Shown one piece after another: positions 7,294 through 13,423 of a DNA stretch of 15,281 nucleotides (positions are counted from its first letter, which is position 1; each line of letters opens with the position of its first letter). The translations under genes and the position numbers were made by a program. This stretch comes from CAZXBB01 sp964638815 (GTDB lineage: Bacteria; Planctomycetota; Phycisphaerae; Phycisphaerales; SM1A02). Location of the stretch: positions 1-15,281 of the forward strand of contig CAZXBB010000321.1 of assembly GCA_964638815.1 (NCBI GenBank), in the 5' to 3' direction. The notes beneath the pieces are model-generated. The model saw only the letters and a list, made by a program, of their open reading frames with translations, was not told the origin of the DNA and did no database searches.

Positions 7294-8391
7294 ATGCACG
7301 TCGCCCTGATCGTCGACGAGGAACGACTGCTGCACGAGCAACCGACGCTCAACCGCCTGTCGATCGGTCTCATCGGCGAGGGCGTCCGTCTCACGCGCGT
7401 GGTGCCGGAGCCGATCGTCTCGGCGGCCGTTGACGAGGGCGAGCAGCGGATCGCGCTCGCGACGCGGGTCGCGGCGCCGATGCGGGTGCTGCCCTGGATG
7501 CGCCGCGACCGGGCGTCCCGGCTCGTCGCCGCGATGGAGAAGGACGCGCCCGACGTCCTCTACGCCATGGGCGAATCCGCCTGGGCAGTCGGCCTGGATG
7601 TCTCGCGCACGCTCGACCGGCCGCTGGCGGTCGACGTCTGGTCGGCGGGCCAGATCCGGTCCGTGCCGCGCGGCCGCGCGGCGCGGACGGTGGCGGCCTA
7701 CGTCGCGCCGACGCGACCGATGGCGAGGTCGCTGCGCGAGCGCGTTGACCCGGAGCTCGTGTGCCTCGTCCCGCTGGGCGTCGCGCTTCCGTCCGCGCCG
7801 CGCGCGGTGCTCGAAGAACCGCAGAAGTCGATCGCGATCGCGGTCATCGGCGGCGCGCGCGACGTCCCCGCGTACCGCGCGCTGCTCAACGGCCTCAGCC
7901 GCGTCGTGCGCGAGATGCCGCAGGTCCAGGTGTTCCTCGAGCTGAACGGACCCAATGAGCACGAGATCTGGCGACACGTGCGAAAGCTGAACCTGCTCGA
8001 GCACATCTCCGCCCTCACCGACGCGTCGCAGCATCGCGCGCTGCTGACGCGCTGCGACATCCTCATGCTGCCGGAGCAGTTCGGCGAGCTGCGGTCGATC
8101 ATGCTCGAGGCGATGTCGCTCGGGATGCCCGTCATCGCCGGCGGCGATCCGTTCCTTGACATGCTCGTCGACGACGTGTCCGCGAGCATCGTGGAGGAAG
8201 GCGACGCGGAGGAATGGGGGCGACGGATCACGCGCGTGATCAGCGAGCCGGAGACCGCCCGGCGACTGGGGGCCGGCGCGCGGGACCGCGTCGCGGCGGA
8301 GCACCGCTCGAGCGACCAGGTCAGCCGCCTGATCGACGTCTTCGAGCGGGTGCTGACGGGCGGGTCGTACGCGTTCGGGGGGCAGGACTGA
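7294..8391 (+). CDS. Glycosyltransferase, GT4-like
   Basis: A 365-residue protein starting MHVALIVDEERLL, the first strand of a GT-B fold. The C-terminal half has IAIAVIGGARDVPAYRALL, then PEQFGELRSIMLEAMSLG, which keeps the E-x7-E arrangement of GT4 donor sites (E of FGELRSIMLEA), and GMPVIAGGDPFLDMLVDD. The N-terminal half is diverged, so the acceptor cannot be guessed. It is the last gene of the operon starting at 6329. Its ATG lies 6 bp after the thioesterase stop, so it is probably translated by coupling rather than from its own Shine-Dalgarno sequence. It is the second glycosyltransferase in the window and is not closely similar to the one at 820-1812. Confidence 0.82.
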   Translation: MHVALIVDEERLLHEQPTLNRLSIGLIGEGVRLTRVVPEPIVSAAVDEGEQRIALATRVAAPMRVLPWMRRDRASRLVAAMEKDAPDVLYAMGESAWAVGLDVSRTLDRPLAVDVWSAGQIRSVPRGRAARTVAAYVAPTRPMARSLRERVDPELVCLVPLGVALPSAPRAVLEEPQKSIAIAVIGGARDVPAYRALLNGLSRVVREMPQVQVFLELNGPNEHEIWRHVRKLNLLEHISALTDASQHRALLTRCDILMLPEQFGELRSIMLEAMSLGMPVIAGGDPFLDMLVDDVSASIVEEGDAEEWGRRITRVISEPETARRLGAGARDRVAAEHRSSDQVSRLIDVFERVLTGGSYAFGGQD

Positions 8392-8395
8392 TCCC

Positions 8396-8434
8396 CGGGC
8401 GGGGGCCCGTCCGCCCGACCCGGGAAAAACCCGG
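8396..8434 (+). other. Two small hairpins after the glycosyltransferase stop
   Basis: CGGGCGG at 8396-8402 pairs with CCGCCCG at 8411-8417. Directly after, CCGGG at 8420-8424 pairs with CCCGG at 8430-8434 around a five-A loop. Neither is followed by a T run, so they are not standard intrinsic terminators. They may stabilise the 3' end or slow polymerase (inference). Confidence 0.4.
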
Positions 8435-8443
8435 TGAAATAAT
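8435..8443 (+). promoter_or_regulatory. Extended -10 promoter candidate (TGA + AATAAT)
   Basis: AATAAT at 8438-8443 differs from TATAAT at one base and is preceded by TGN, the extended -10 arrangement. No -35 is evident. No convincing coding start lies nearby, so it would drive the low-GC stretch that ends at the terminator at 8507-8540. Confidence 0.4.
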
Positions 8444-8449
8444 GTGGCC

Positions 8450-8540
8450 CGCGAGGACGTCTGTCCGAAGACTATTCTCACCAAATCAGCATCTTTCTCC
8501 CCTCCGCCCCGTTGTCGCCCAGTGCTTCAACGGGGTTTTT
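8450..8540 (+). ncRNA. Candidate small RNA between promoter-like and terminator elements
   Basis: A transcript from the extended -10 at 8435-8443 would begin near 8450 and end in the U run at 8536-8540, giving about 90 nt. The stretch 8461-8500 has only 18 G/C in 40 bases, in strong contrast to its surroundings, and no convincing reading frame. It could instead be part of a long 3' untranslated region or a leader upstream of the lipoprotein gene. The 5' end is an estimate. Confidence 0.3.
8507..8540 (+). terminator. Rho-independent terminator
   Basis: CCCCGTTG at 8507-8514 pairs perfectly with CAACGGGG at 8528-8535 around a 13-nt loop, followed by five Ts at 8536-8540. It ends either the operon starting at 6329 or a separate small RNA. 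Confidence 0.75.
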
Positions 8541-8589
8541 CGACCGCTCACCCGGGGGTGACGCAGTCGCCCGAGGTCCACGAAGGTGG

Positions 8590-8595
8590 TAGAGT
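8590..8595 (+). promoter_or_regulatory. -10-like element TAGAGT upstream of the lipoprotein gene
   Basis: TAGAGT lies after the terminator at 8507-8540 and 75 nt before the lipoprotein ATG. It is the best promoter candidate for that gene and implies a leader of about 70 nt. No -35 is clear. Confidence 0.35.
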
Positions 8596-8670
8596 GGTGC
8601 CGCGGCGGACCGGCCCGGCGACGGCGGTTCCGGCCGACCGGTCTCCTCTCAGTCGAAAAGGAAAGACCCA

Positions 8671-8883
8671 ATGACGCGGACTCTGTTGGCCATCCTGGCG
8701 GCAATCACCATGTGCGTGATGATCCCCGGGTGCGAGGAAAGCGACCCCGACGACGACAAGATGACGGAGCGACGCGACGCCCCGCCCCCGCGTGCGGCCC
8801 CCGGCGCGGAGATGGGCCTGACGGCCGGCGAGGAATCGGACGACGACACCGAGGATCCGCCTTCCACGCAGGACGACGGCTGA
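8671..8883 (+). CDS. Small acidic lipoprotein, function unknown
   Basis: A 70-residue protein with a basic start (MTRT), a hydrophobic stretch (LLAILAAITMCVM) and the lipobox IPGC, with the lipidated cysteine at residue 21. After cleavage the roughly 50-residue mature part is very rich in Asp and Glu, with a PPP stretch and clusters such as DPDDDK and EESDDDTED, so it is probably disordered and strongly negative. The ATG at 8671 has a good ribosome-binding site, AAGGAAAG, about 5 nt upstream. It is a single-gene unit with its own terminator. No known family is recognised; metal-ion binding or simple surface charge are guesses only. Confidence 0.75.
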   Translation: MTRTLLAILAAITMCVMIPGCEESDPDDDKMTERRDAPPPRAAPGAEMGLTAGEESDDDTEDPPSTQDDG

Positions 8884-8910
8884 GCTTCGCCGATCTACCG
8901 GAAAGACGAG

Positions 8911-8944
8911 GGGCACCGGCGCGCTGCGCCGGTGTCCCTTTTTT
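8911..8944 (+). terminator. Rho-independent terminator of the lipoprotein gene
   Basis: CACCGGCGC at 8914-8922 pairs with GCGCCGGTG at 8926-8934 around a 3-nt loop. GGG/CCC extends the stem beyond a one-base bulge, and six Ts follow at 8939-8944. It lies 28 bp after the stop codon. Confidence 0.9.
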
Positions 8945-9312
8945 CGTGCGCAGCCCGACCACGGACGGGAAGCCGGACGTAAGTTCCCGTCAGACAATCA
9001 CTTGATGGACCGCCGCCGCGCGAACCTCCCAGCCAGAAGCTCGGCCGCGCAAACGGGCCGCGCAAAAGCAAAACCGCCGAACGGAAAAATCCGTTTCGGC
9101 GGCGGGTGGATGGCGTGTCGTAAGTCGTGCCGGAAGCAGGACCTTCCGGGTCTACTATGACAAACGGCCCGTGGCGGAGCAACACTTTTTCGCGCGATTC
9201 GCCCGGAAATAATCCATGCGCGACCGCATAATCGGCCCAAGCGGCGGGCGATCCGGATCGATCCAGGTCGTGCGCGCCGGGTCGGACATCGGGTCGGACG
9301 CCGCGCCCCCCG
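8945..9312. other. Non-coding stretch between the lipoprotein and the aminotransferase
   Basis: The 368 bp between the + strand terminator and the 3' end of the - strand aminotransferase hold no supported gene. The recognisable element is the - strand terminator at 9064-9102. The 210 bp between that terminator and the aminotransferase stop include a 44-codon - strand frame (9155-9289) with weaker third-position G/C bias than the neighbouring genes and no ribosome-binding site; it is not called as a gene. Confidence 0.5.
9064..9102 (-). terminator. Rho-independent terminator of the acpS-aminotransferase operon
   Basis: On the + strand CCGCCGAACGGA at 9074-9085 pairs with TCCGTTTCGGCGG at 9090-9102, with one bulged base and an AAAA loop. 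On the - strand this hairpin is followed by TTTTGCTTTT (9073-9064), the U-rich side, so it ends leftward transcription from the aminotransferase operon. It lies about 210 bp beyond the aminotransferase stop. Confidence 0.75.
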
Positions 9313-10521
9313 TCACCCGCGCTCGGGCCACGCCTGCGAGAGCATCTCCCGGAGGATCCCGAGACCCGTGGCGAGCTTGCTCTCGGGTGTCGCGTAGCTC
9401 AGACGGAAATGGGTGTCCCGGCCGCTGAACACGGCCCCCGGAATGACGAGGACGTTGCGCTCGACGGCACGCTCGGCGAACTGAGTCGCGGTGATGCCGA
9501 GATGATCGGGGATGCGGACGAAGGCGTAGAAGGCGCCGCCCGGTCGGGCCACGTCGGCGACGCCCTCGAAGGCCTCGAGCACCAGGTCGCGCCGGCGCCG
9601 GTACGCCTCGACATGCGGCCGCATGTCCACGTCGAAGGCGCACGCGATGCCCACCTGGGCCATCGACGGCGCGCACACGAACGTGTACTGCTGAAGCTTG
9701 GCCATCTCCCGTATCAGCGTCGAGGGTCCGGCGGCGTAGCCGAGCCGCCAGCCGGTGCATCCGTAGGACTTGCCGAAGCCGCGGACGAGGAGCATGTCGG
9801 CGCCGAAGCGGGCGGGGCTCGGCGTCCGTCCGCCCTCCCGCGCTTCGGGGTACGTGAACTCGTCGTAGATCTCGTCCGACACGAGGAGCACCCCGCGTCG
9901 CCGGCACAGGTCGGCGAGATCGCGCAGCTCGTCGCCGGTCAGGACGACCCCGGAGGGATTCGAGGGCGAATCGACGAGGACGATCCGCGTGCGCGACGTG
10001 ATGAGGGGCTCCGCACGCTCCGCCGTCATGCGGAAGTCCGGGTAGGTGTCGCAGGCGACGACGCGGGCGCCGCACATCCCGCCGAGCGCCGGGTAGATCA
10101 CGAAGTACGGATCGGGGACGATTATCTCGTCGCCTGGGTTCAGGACGGCGAGGCAGGCGAGGAAGAGCGCGCCGCTTGTACCGCTCGTGACGAGCAGGCC
10201 GGTGTCGTCGCCGATCGTCCACCCGACGTCGTCGCGGAGGCGCCGCTCCACCGCCTCGAGCAGCTCGGGCGCGCCCTGGGTCAGCGTGTAGCCGTTGCGG
10301 TCGGCGCGGATCGCATCGATCGTGGCGTCCTTGATCGCGTCGGGCACGGGGAAGTCCGGCTGCCCGATCGAGAGATTGATCGGATCCTCGAGCTTCGCGC
10401 CGAGCTCGAACACACGGCGGATCCCGGAGACGTCGATCGAGCGCGCGCGGGCACTGATGAGCGCGTCGAAGTCACGCTGACCGCGCACGGTCGGCTCGGG
10501 GGTTGACGTCTCGGACGGCAT
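9313..10521 (-). CDS. PLP-dependent class I/II aminotransferase
   Basis: A 402-residue fold-type I aminotransferase. INLSIGQPDFPVP lies near the N terminus and VTSGTSGALFLA binds the cofactor phosphate. N188 is in SPSNPSG, D216 and Y219 are in VSDEIYDE, and the Schiff-base lysine is K251 in GFGKSYGCTGWRLGY. HFRLSYA near the C terminus carries the carboxylate-binding arginine. It transfers amino groups between amino and keto acids; aspartate- or alanine-type activity is likely but not decidable. An upstream GTG at 10548 overlaps the preceding stop (GTGA), but the ATG at 10521 is preferred because GGAGG stands 4 nt before it. It is the last gene of the - strand operon, 23 bp after the small basic protein. 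Confidence 0.92.
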   Translation of the reverse strand: MPSETSTPEPTVRGQRDFDALISARARSIDVSGIRRVFELGAKLEDPINLSIGQPDFPVPDAIKDATIDAIRADRNGYTLTQGAPELLEAVERRLRDDVGWTIGDDTGLLVTSGTSGALFLACLAVLNPGDEIIVPDPYFVIYPALGGMCGARVVACDTYPDFRMTAERAEPLITSRTRIVLVDSPSNPSGVVLTGDELRDLADLCRRRGVLLVSDEIYDEFTYPEAREGGRTPSPARFGADMLLVRGFGKSYGCTGWRLGYAAGPSTLIREMAKLQQYTFVCAPSMAQVGIACAFDVDMRPHVEAYRRRRDLVLEAFEGVADVARPGGAFYAFVRIPDHLGITATQFAERAVERNVLVIPGAVFSGRDTHFRLSYATPESKLATGLGILREMLSQAWPERG

Positions 10522-10544
10522 CGGTCCTCCGATGCGGGACGCGG

Positions 10545-10784
10545 TCACGAGCCCGCACGGGGGGCGCCCCCTTCAGTCGTCTCGTCCGACTTCTCCTCCT
10601 CCTTCTTCTTCTTCTTGGTCACCACCTGGCGGTTGGCGACCTTGACGAGGGCGAGGGGAGAAGCCTCCTCGGGATCGAAGCGATCTTCGTCCGCCAGCCG
10701 CGAGATACGCTCCGCCCGGGTGAGGACGTTGCGGTGCTGGTTGAGGGCGGCGGGCTTGGTCTTCAGACTGCGGTGGAGGCTCAT
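10545..10784 (-). CDS. PVC-type 'small basic protein'
   Basis: A 79-residue protein. MSLHRSLKTKPAALNQHRNV and LTRAERISRLADEDRF match the conserved N-terminal region of a family annotated as 'small basic protein' (TIGR04137, from memory), found in Planctomycetes, Verrucomicrobia and Chlamydiae. A role at the ribosome has been suggested by naming but is not established. The middle ends in KVANRQVV, then five lysines, then EEEKSDETTEGG, so a basic block is followed by an acidic tail. The purine-rich codons include an internal AAGGAGGAGG, a strong Shine-Dalgarno look-alike. AGGA stands 9 nt before its own ATG. It sits between a one-TM protein and the aminotransferase in the acpS operon. Confidence 0.8.
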   Translation of the reverse strand: MSLHRSLKTKPAALNQHRNVLTRAERISRLADEDRFDPEEASPLALVKVANRQVVTKKKKKEEEKSDETTEGGAPRAGS

Positions 10785-10812
10785 CGCGGTGTTCCTGTCA
10801 CGTCGGCCGGAC

Positions 10813-10837
10813 GGGGTTCGAGAAGGTCCCGAACCCC
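10813..10837 (-). repeat. Hairpin in the gap before the small basic protein
   Basis: GGGGTTCG at 10813-10820 and CGAACCCC at 10830-10837 form a perfect 8-bp stem with a 9-nt loop. A third copy of GGGGTTC at 10853-10859 could compete for pairing. There is no T run, so a processing or mRNA-stability element is more likely than a terminator. It could separate expression of the small basic protein from the upstream genes (inference). Confidence 0.4.
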
Positions 10838-10856
10838 CGCGGCGAGGCTCCGGGGT

Positions 10857-11624
10857 TCAGGGGATCAGATACGCGTCGCTGAGATCCCGGTCGCCCGGGT
10901 ACCTGGCCTTCCACGCGCGACCCACGCGGAGGACCTTCTCGTACAGCCGGCGGTACTCCGGGTCGGTGTCGGAGCGGCTCGGCAGGCCGGGCAGGGCGAT
11001 CACCCGGCAGAATCGGGAATTATTGCGGCGAATGACGTAGGCATCAAGCTCGTGCTCCCGGCAGAACCCGGCGAGCCGCATGGCCCCCTCCGGGCGGGTC
11101 TCGGCGAGGACCAGGTAGTAGAGACCGTCCTCGCGGGGGTCGGAGTCGATCGGACGCCGGCCGTCGGGCGCGACCCGCGGCAGCGCCGGGGCCCCACCGC
11201 CGCGAACCACGTCCGCAGCGACGCCGGAGTCGTCCGCGGTCTCATCCCAATCGGGCTCGACCGCGAGGCCGCCCACGGTCTCCTCGCCGCGGGCGAGCGG
11301 ATCGTTCGCCCACTGGGCGGGATCGGCGAGTCCGCCTGAATTCAGATACGGCTCGTACTCGCGATGCATCGACTGCCGGCCCTGGTGGGTGCCGTACATG
11401 TAGACGATCACCAGCGAAACGAGCAGCCCGGCGATGGAAAGCATGACGTAACCCATCGGCACGCGCAGCGAGCGCCCGGTGAGCAGCCCCGTGCTTCCGG
11501 GGACGGGTGTGTCCACCGGCGCGGGCGCCAGCTCCTCCGGCGGCGTGCGCGCGACGCTGCTGCGTCGCACCATCAACTCGTAAAGCGGCCTCGAACCGGA
11601 TCGCCTGGCCATGGGGGGCATCAT
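10857..11624 (-). CDS. Single-pass membrane protein with a SPOR-like C-terminal region
   Basis: A 255-residue protein of no recognised family. The N terminus (MMPPMARRSGSRPLYELM) is basic and likely cytoplasmic. One membrane segment spans about 57-77 (GYVMLSIAGLLVSLVIVYMY). A low-complexity Asp/Gly/Pro linker covers about 95-165. Residues 166-215 (GLYYLVLAETRPEGAM, then DAYVIRRNNSRFCRVIAL) look like a beta-alpha-beta unit similar in outline to SPOR peptidoglycan-binding domains, but the match is by eye and weak. Type II topology would place the C-terminal domain outside the membrane. ATGs at 11624, 11621 and 11612 are all possible; the first was chosen, with only a weak GCGAG upstream. It follows acpS by 33 bp in the same operon. 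Confidence 0.7.
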   Translation of the reverse strand: MMPPMARRSGSRPLYELMVRRSSVARTPPEELAPAPVDTPVPGSTGLLTGRSLRVPMGYVMLSIAGLLVSLVIVYMYGTHQGRQSMHREYEPYLNSGGLADPAQWANDPLARGEETVGGLAVEPDWDETADDSGVAADVVRGGGAPALPRVAPDGRRPIDSDPREDGLYYLVLAETRPEGAMRLAGFCREHELDAYVIRRNNSRFCRVIALPGLPSRSDTDPEYRRLYEKVLRVGRAWKARYPGDRDLSDAYLIP

Positions 11625-11657
11625 GCTCGCTGGAGGTCCACAAGTCCACCTCGGCCG

Positions 11658-12104
11658 TTACGACAGGTTTTCAACATTCTCGCCGCAACCGCAGGCAATC
11701 ACCGATGCGACGGCAAAGCCTGCGCGTCCATCCGGCGGGGCGGATCGGGCCAACGCTCCGGCGTGGCTGAGGCTGACGTGCCAAATCTCGATGCCGAGCG
11801 CGGCGGCGATCTCGAGACACCGGCCCGTGAGCCGCACGCGCGGCCGGCCCGACGGCTCGTTGATGACCTCGATGTCGGTCCAGCGGATCCCGTCGCGCCA
11901 TCCCGTGCCGAGCGCCTTGAGGACCGCTTCCTTGCAGGCGAACCGGGCCGCGTACCGCTCCGACCGGCGCTTTCGCCCCGCGTCCGCGTATGCCCGCTCG
12001 CCGCGCGTGAAGCAACGCTCGACGAACGCTTCGCCGTGCCGCTCGAGCATGTCGCCGATGCGATCGATCGCGACGAGGTCCACACCGTGGGCGATGACGG
12101 GCAT
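11658..12104 (-). CDS. acpS: Holo-[acyl-carrier-protein] synthase
   Basis: Transfers 4'-phosphopantetheine from CoA to the serine of acyl carrier protein, with magnesium, activating fatty-acid synthesis. The 148-residue protein has both family signatures: IAHGVDLVAIDRI with metal ligand D9, and RFACKEAVLKALGTG with E59. WHVSLSHAGALA at 108-119 matches the C-terminal block, although the usual Asp or Glu after SLSH is Ala115. The C terminus is slightly longer than usual. A longer in-frame reading up to 12560 is antisense to moaB; the ATG at 12104 gives the normal N terminus and has a TACGAT element 7 nt upstream. First gene of the - strand operon. Confidence 0.95.
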   Translation of the reverse strand: MPVIAHGVDLVAIDRIGDMLERHGEAFVERCFTRGERAYADAGRKRRSERYAARFACKEAVLKALGTGWRDGIRWTDIEVINEPSGRPRVRLTGRCLEIAAALGIEIWHVSLSHAGALARSAPPDGRAGFAVASVIACGCGENVENLS

Positions 12105-12110
12105 GGGGGG

Positions 12111-12117
12111 TATCGTA
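12111..12117. promoter_or_regulatory. Two-way -10 element shared by acpS and moaB
   Basis: The 7 bp read TATCGT (12111-12116) on the + strand and TACGAT (12117-12112) on the - strand, both of the TANNNT form. Seven bases separate the + element from the moaB ATG (12124) and seven separate the - element from the acpS ATG (12104). The two start codons are only 19 bp apart, so both mRNAs must be leaderless or start inside the coding region. Confidence 0.5.
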
Positions 12118-12123
12118 CATGCC

Positions 12124-12663
12124 ATGAACGACCCGGACGCCGGGCACCGTGAACTGGCGAGAGCCCATCCCGACTCGCGCGCGGTCCCCTGCGCGATTCT
12201 GACCATCTCCGACACGCGCACCCGGGCGAACGACATCAGCGGCGACACGCTCGAGACGCTCCTGCTGGCCGCCGGGCACATCGCCCACGCGCGCACGATC
12301 GTCCCCGACGAGCCGGATCGCATCCGCGCGCAGGTGGAGTCGTGGATCGCGGATCCGGCCGTGCGCGCCGTCCTCTCGACGGGCGGGACCGGGTTCGGGC
12401 GACGCGACACGACGATCGACGTGGTGCGTCCCCTGCTCGCGGCGGAGCTCGAAGGGTTCGGCGAGCTGTTCCGCATGATCAGCCACGCCCAGGTCGGCTC
12501 CGCGGCGATGCTCAGCCGCGCGACCGCGGGGATGACCGTCCACGACACGGGCGGCGACACGTTCGTCTTCGCGATGCCGGGCTCGCCGAAGGCCGTGGAC
12601 CTCGCGATGCGGGAACTGATCCTGCCGGAGCTCGGGCATCTCGTGTGGGCGCGGAGGTCGTGA
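12124..12663 (+). CDS. moaB: MoaB/MogA-family molybdopterin protein
   Basis: A 179-residue protein of the MoaB/MogA family, which binds molybdopterin and adenylylates it or otherwise acts late in molybdenum cofactor synthesis in the cytoplasm. After a roughly 20-residue N-terminal extension come AILTISDTRT at 24-33, the molybdopterin loop LSTGGTGFGRRDTT at 84-97, GFGELFRMISHAQVGSAAML at 111-130 and MPGSPKAV at 151-158. The conserved aspartate of the loop is D95. It is divergent from acpS across 19 bp. Its stop lies 5 bp from the stop of the convergent sugar-isomerase-like gene. moaE is about 0.8 kb away on the same strand; no moaA, moaC, moaD or moeA is in the window. Confidence 0.92.
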   Translation: MNDPDAGHRELARAHPDSRAVPCAILTISDTRTRANDISGDTLETLLLAAGHIAHARTIVPDEPDRIRAQVESWIADPAVRAVLSTGGTGFGRRDTTIDVVRPLLAAELEGFGELFRMISHAQVGSAAMLSRATAGMTVHDTGGDTFVFAMPGSPKAVDLAMRELILPELGHLVWARRS

Positions 12664-12668
12664 GGACG

Positions 12669-13385
12669 TCATCGCCACGCCTCGCGCGTCTGCGTGAGAC
12701 CGCCCCAGGGATCGACCCACTGCCGGACGTCAACCACCACCGCCCGGTCGTAGTCGGCAACGCTCAGCGCGACGCGGTACGCGAGCACGTCCAGCCGCGC
12801 CTCGACGCTTCCGATCGGGCCCCGCATGCCGGAGGTCAGCAGGTCGGCGAGCCGCGCCGACGCGAGACGCGGACCCGCTGCGGTCGCAACGGCGGCAGGA
12901 TCGACGTCAGCGGCGAGGCAGGCGACCGGATCGATGCCGACGGCCGCGTCGGGCGACGGTGTGACGGCATGATCGGCCACGTGTACGCCGCGCTGGGCCG
13001 CCGGCCCGAGGATCGCACCCGCGATCCCGGATGCGGCCGGCAGCGTCAGGCTGACCGGACACCGGCCGAGATCCTCGGCGAGCCCGATCGTCCCGACCAC
13101 GAGCGCGACCGCGCGGTCCACCCGCGCGGCATCAAGGAAGTGCGCCGCGGGGATCCACGCGTCGATGCCGGAGACGGCGAGTTCATGCCGGCGCAGGATC
13201 GCGGCCAGGTCGCGACGCGCGGAACGGTCGAGGTCGCGCGGGCGCAGACCGCCCTGCGTCGCGCTGAGCTGCACGTGACGGAGTCCCAGCGCGGCAAGAC
13301 GCTCCAGGGCGCGCCGCGGCGCCAGCGGCAGCGCTTCGAGCGTCGGCGCGAGGGGCGGGAGCGGCGCGGGATGAACGGGGTGCAT
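12669..13385 (-). CDS. Xylose-isomerase-like TIM-barrel protein, short
   Basis: A 238-residue protein. LERLAALGLRHVQLSATQGG, IVSG-like VSGIDAWIPAAHFLDAARVD, and GIDPVACLAADVDPAAVATA with SARLADLL follow the order of the AP-endonuclease-2/xylose-isomerase-like superfamily. It is shorter than the usual 260-300 residues. The glutamates and histidines that bind metal in active members are not clearly present: the central strand reads VSLTLPAA without an acid. It may have lost classical isomerase activity (inference). The ATG at 13385 was chosen over a GTG at 13394 because it has a TAGCGT element 7 nt upstream. It lies divergent from moaE and convergent with moaB. Confidence 0.65.
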   Translation of the reverse strand: MHPVHPAPLPPLAPTLEALPLAPRRALERLAALGLRHVQLSATQGGLRPRDLDRSARRDLAAILRRHELAVSGIDAWIPAAHFLDAARVDRAVALVVGTIGLAEDLGRCPVSLTLPAASGIAGAILGPAAQRGVHVADHAVTPSPDAAVGIDPVACLAADVDPAAVATAAGPRLASARLADLLTSGMRGPIGSVEARLDVLAYRVALSVADYDRAVVVDVRQWVDPWGGLTQTREAWR

Positions 13386-13392
13386 CGGGCGC

Positions 13393-13398
13393 ACGCTA
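13393..13398 (-). promoter_or_regulatory. -10-like element TAGCGT for the TIM-barrel gene
   Basis: On the - strand TAGCGT ends 7 nt before the ATG at 13385, with no Shine-Dalgarno sequence between. It overlaps the alternative GTG codon at 13394, which argues against that start. Confidence 0.4.
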
Positions 13399-13423
13399 TC
13401 GTCCGCGTTCCCGGGTCGTCAAA

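Noticed and set aside
6562..8484. A 640-codon - strand frame opposite the thioesterase and glycosyltransferase
   Set aside because: Compositional shadow of GC-rich coding DNA; no recognisable motif, while the + strand genes are clear.
8444..8674. A 76-codon frame running into the lipoprotein gene
   Set aside because: It crosses a strong terminator and a promoter-like site, has no ribosome-binding site and no coding-like composition.
8945..9312. A tRNA or other structured RNA gene in the longest non-coding stretch
   Set aside because: No cloverleaf, TPsiC-like arm or known riboswitch motif was seen; the one clear hairpin is the - strand terminator.
9409..10506. A 365-codon + strand frame opposite the aminotransferase
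   Set aside because: Antisense to a complete PLP enzyme with all catalytic residues; the translation has no family features.
10503..11339. A + strand frame with a poly-Leu stretch that resembles a membrane segment
   Set aside because: The Leu run is the antisense reading of the Lys/Glu codons of the small basic protein; the rest is shadow.
12104..12560. N-terminal extension of acpS up to 12560
   Set aside because: It is antisense to moaB and unlike AcpS; the normal N terminus starts at the ATG at 12104.
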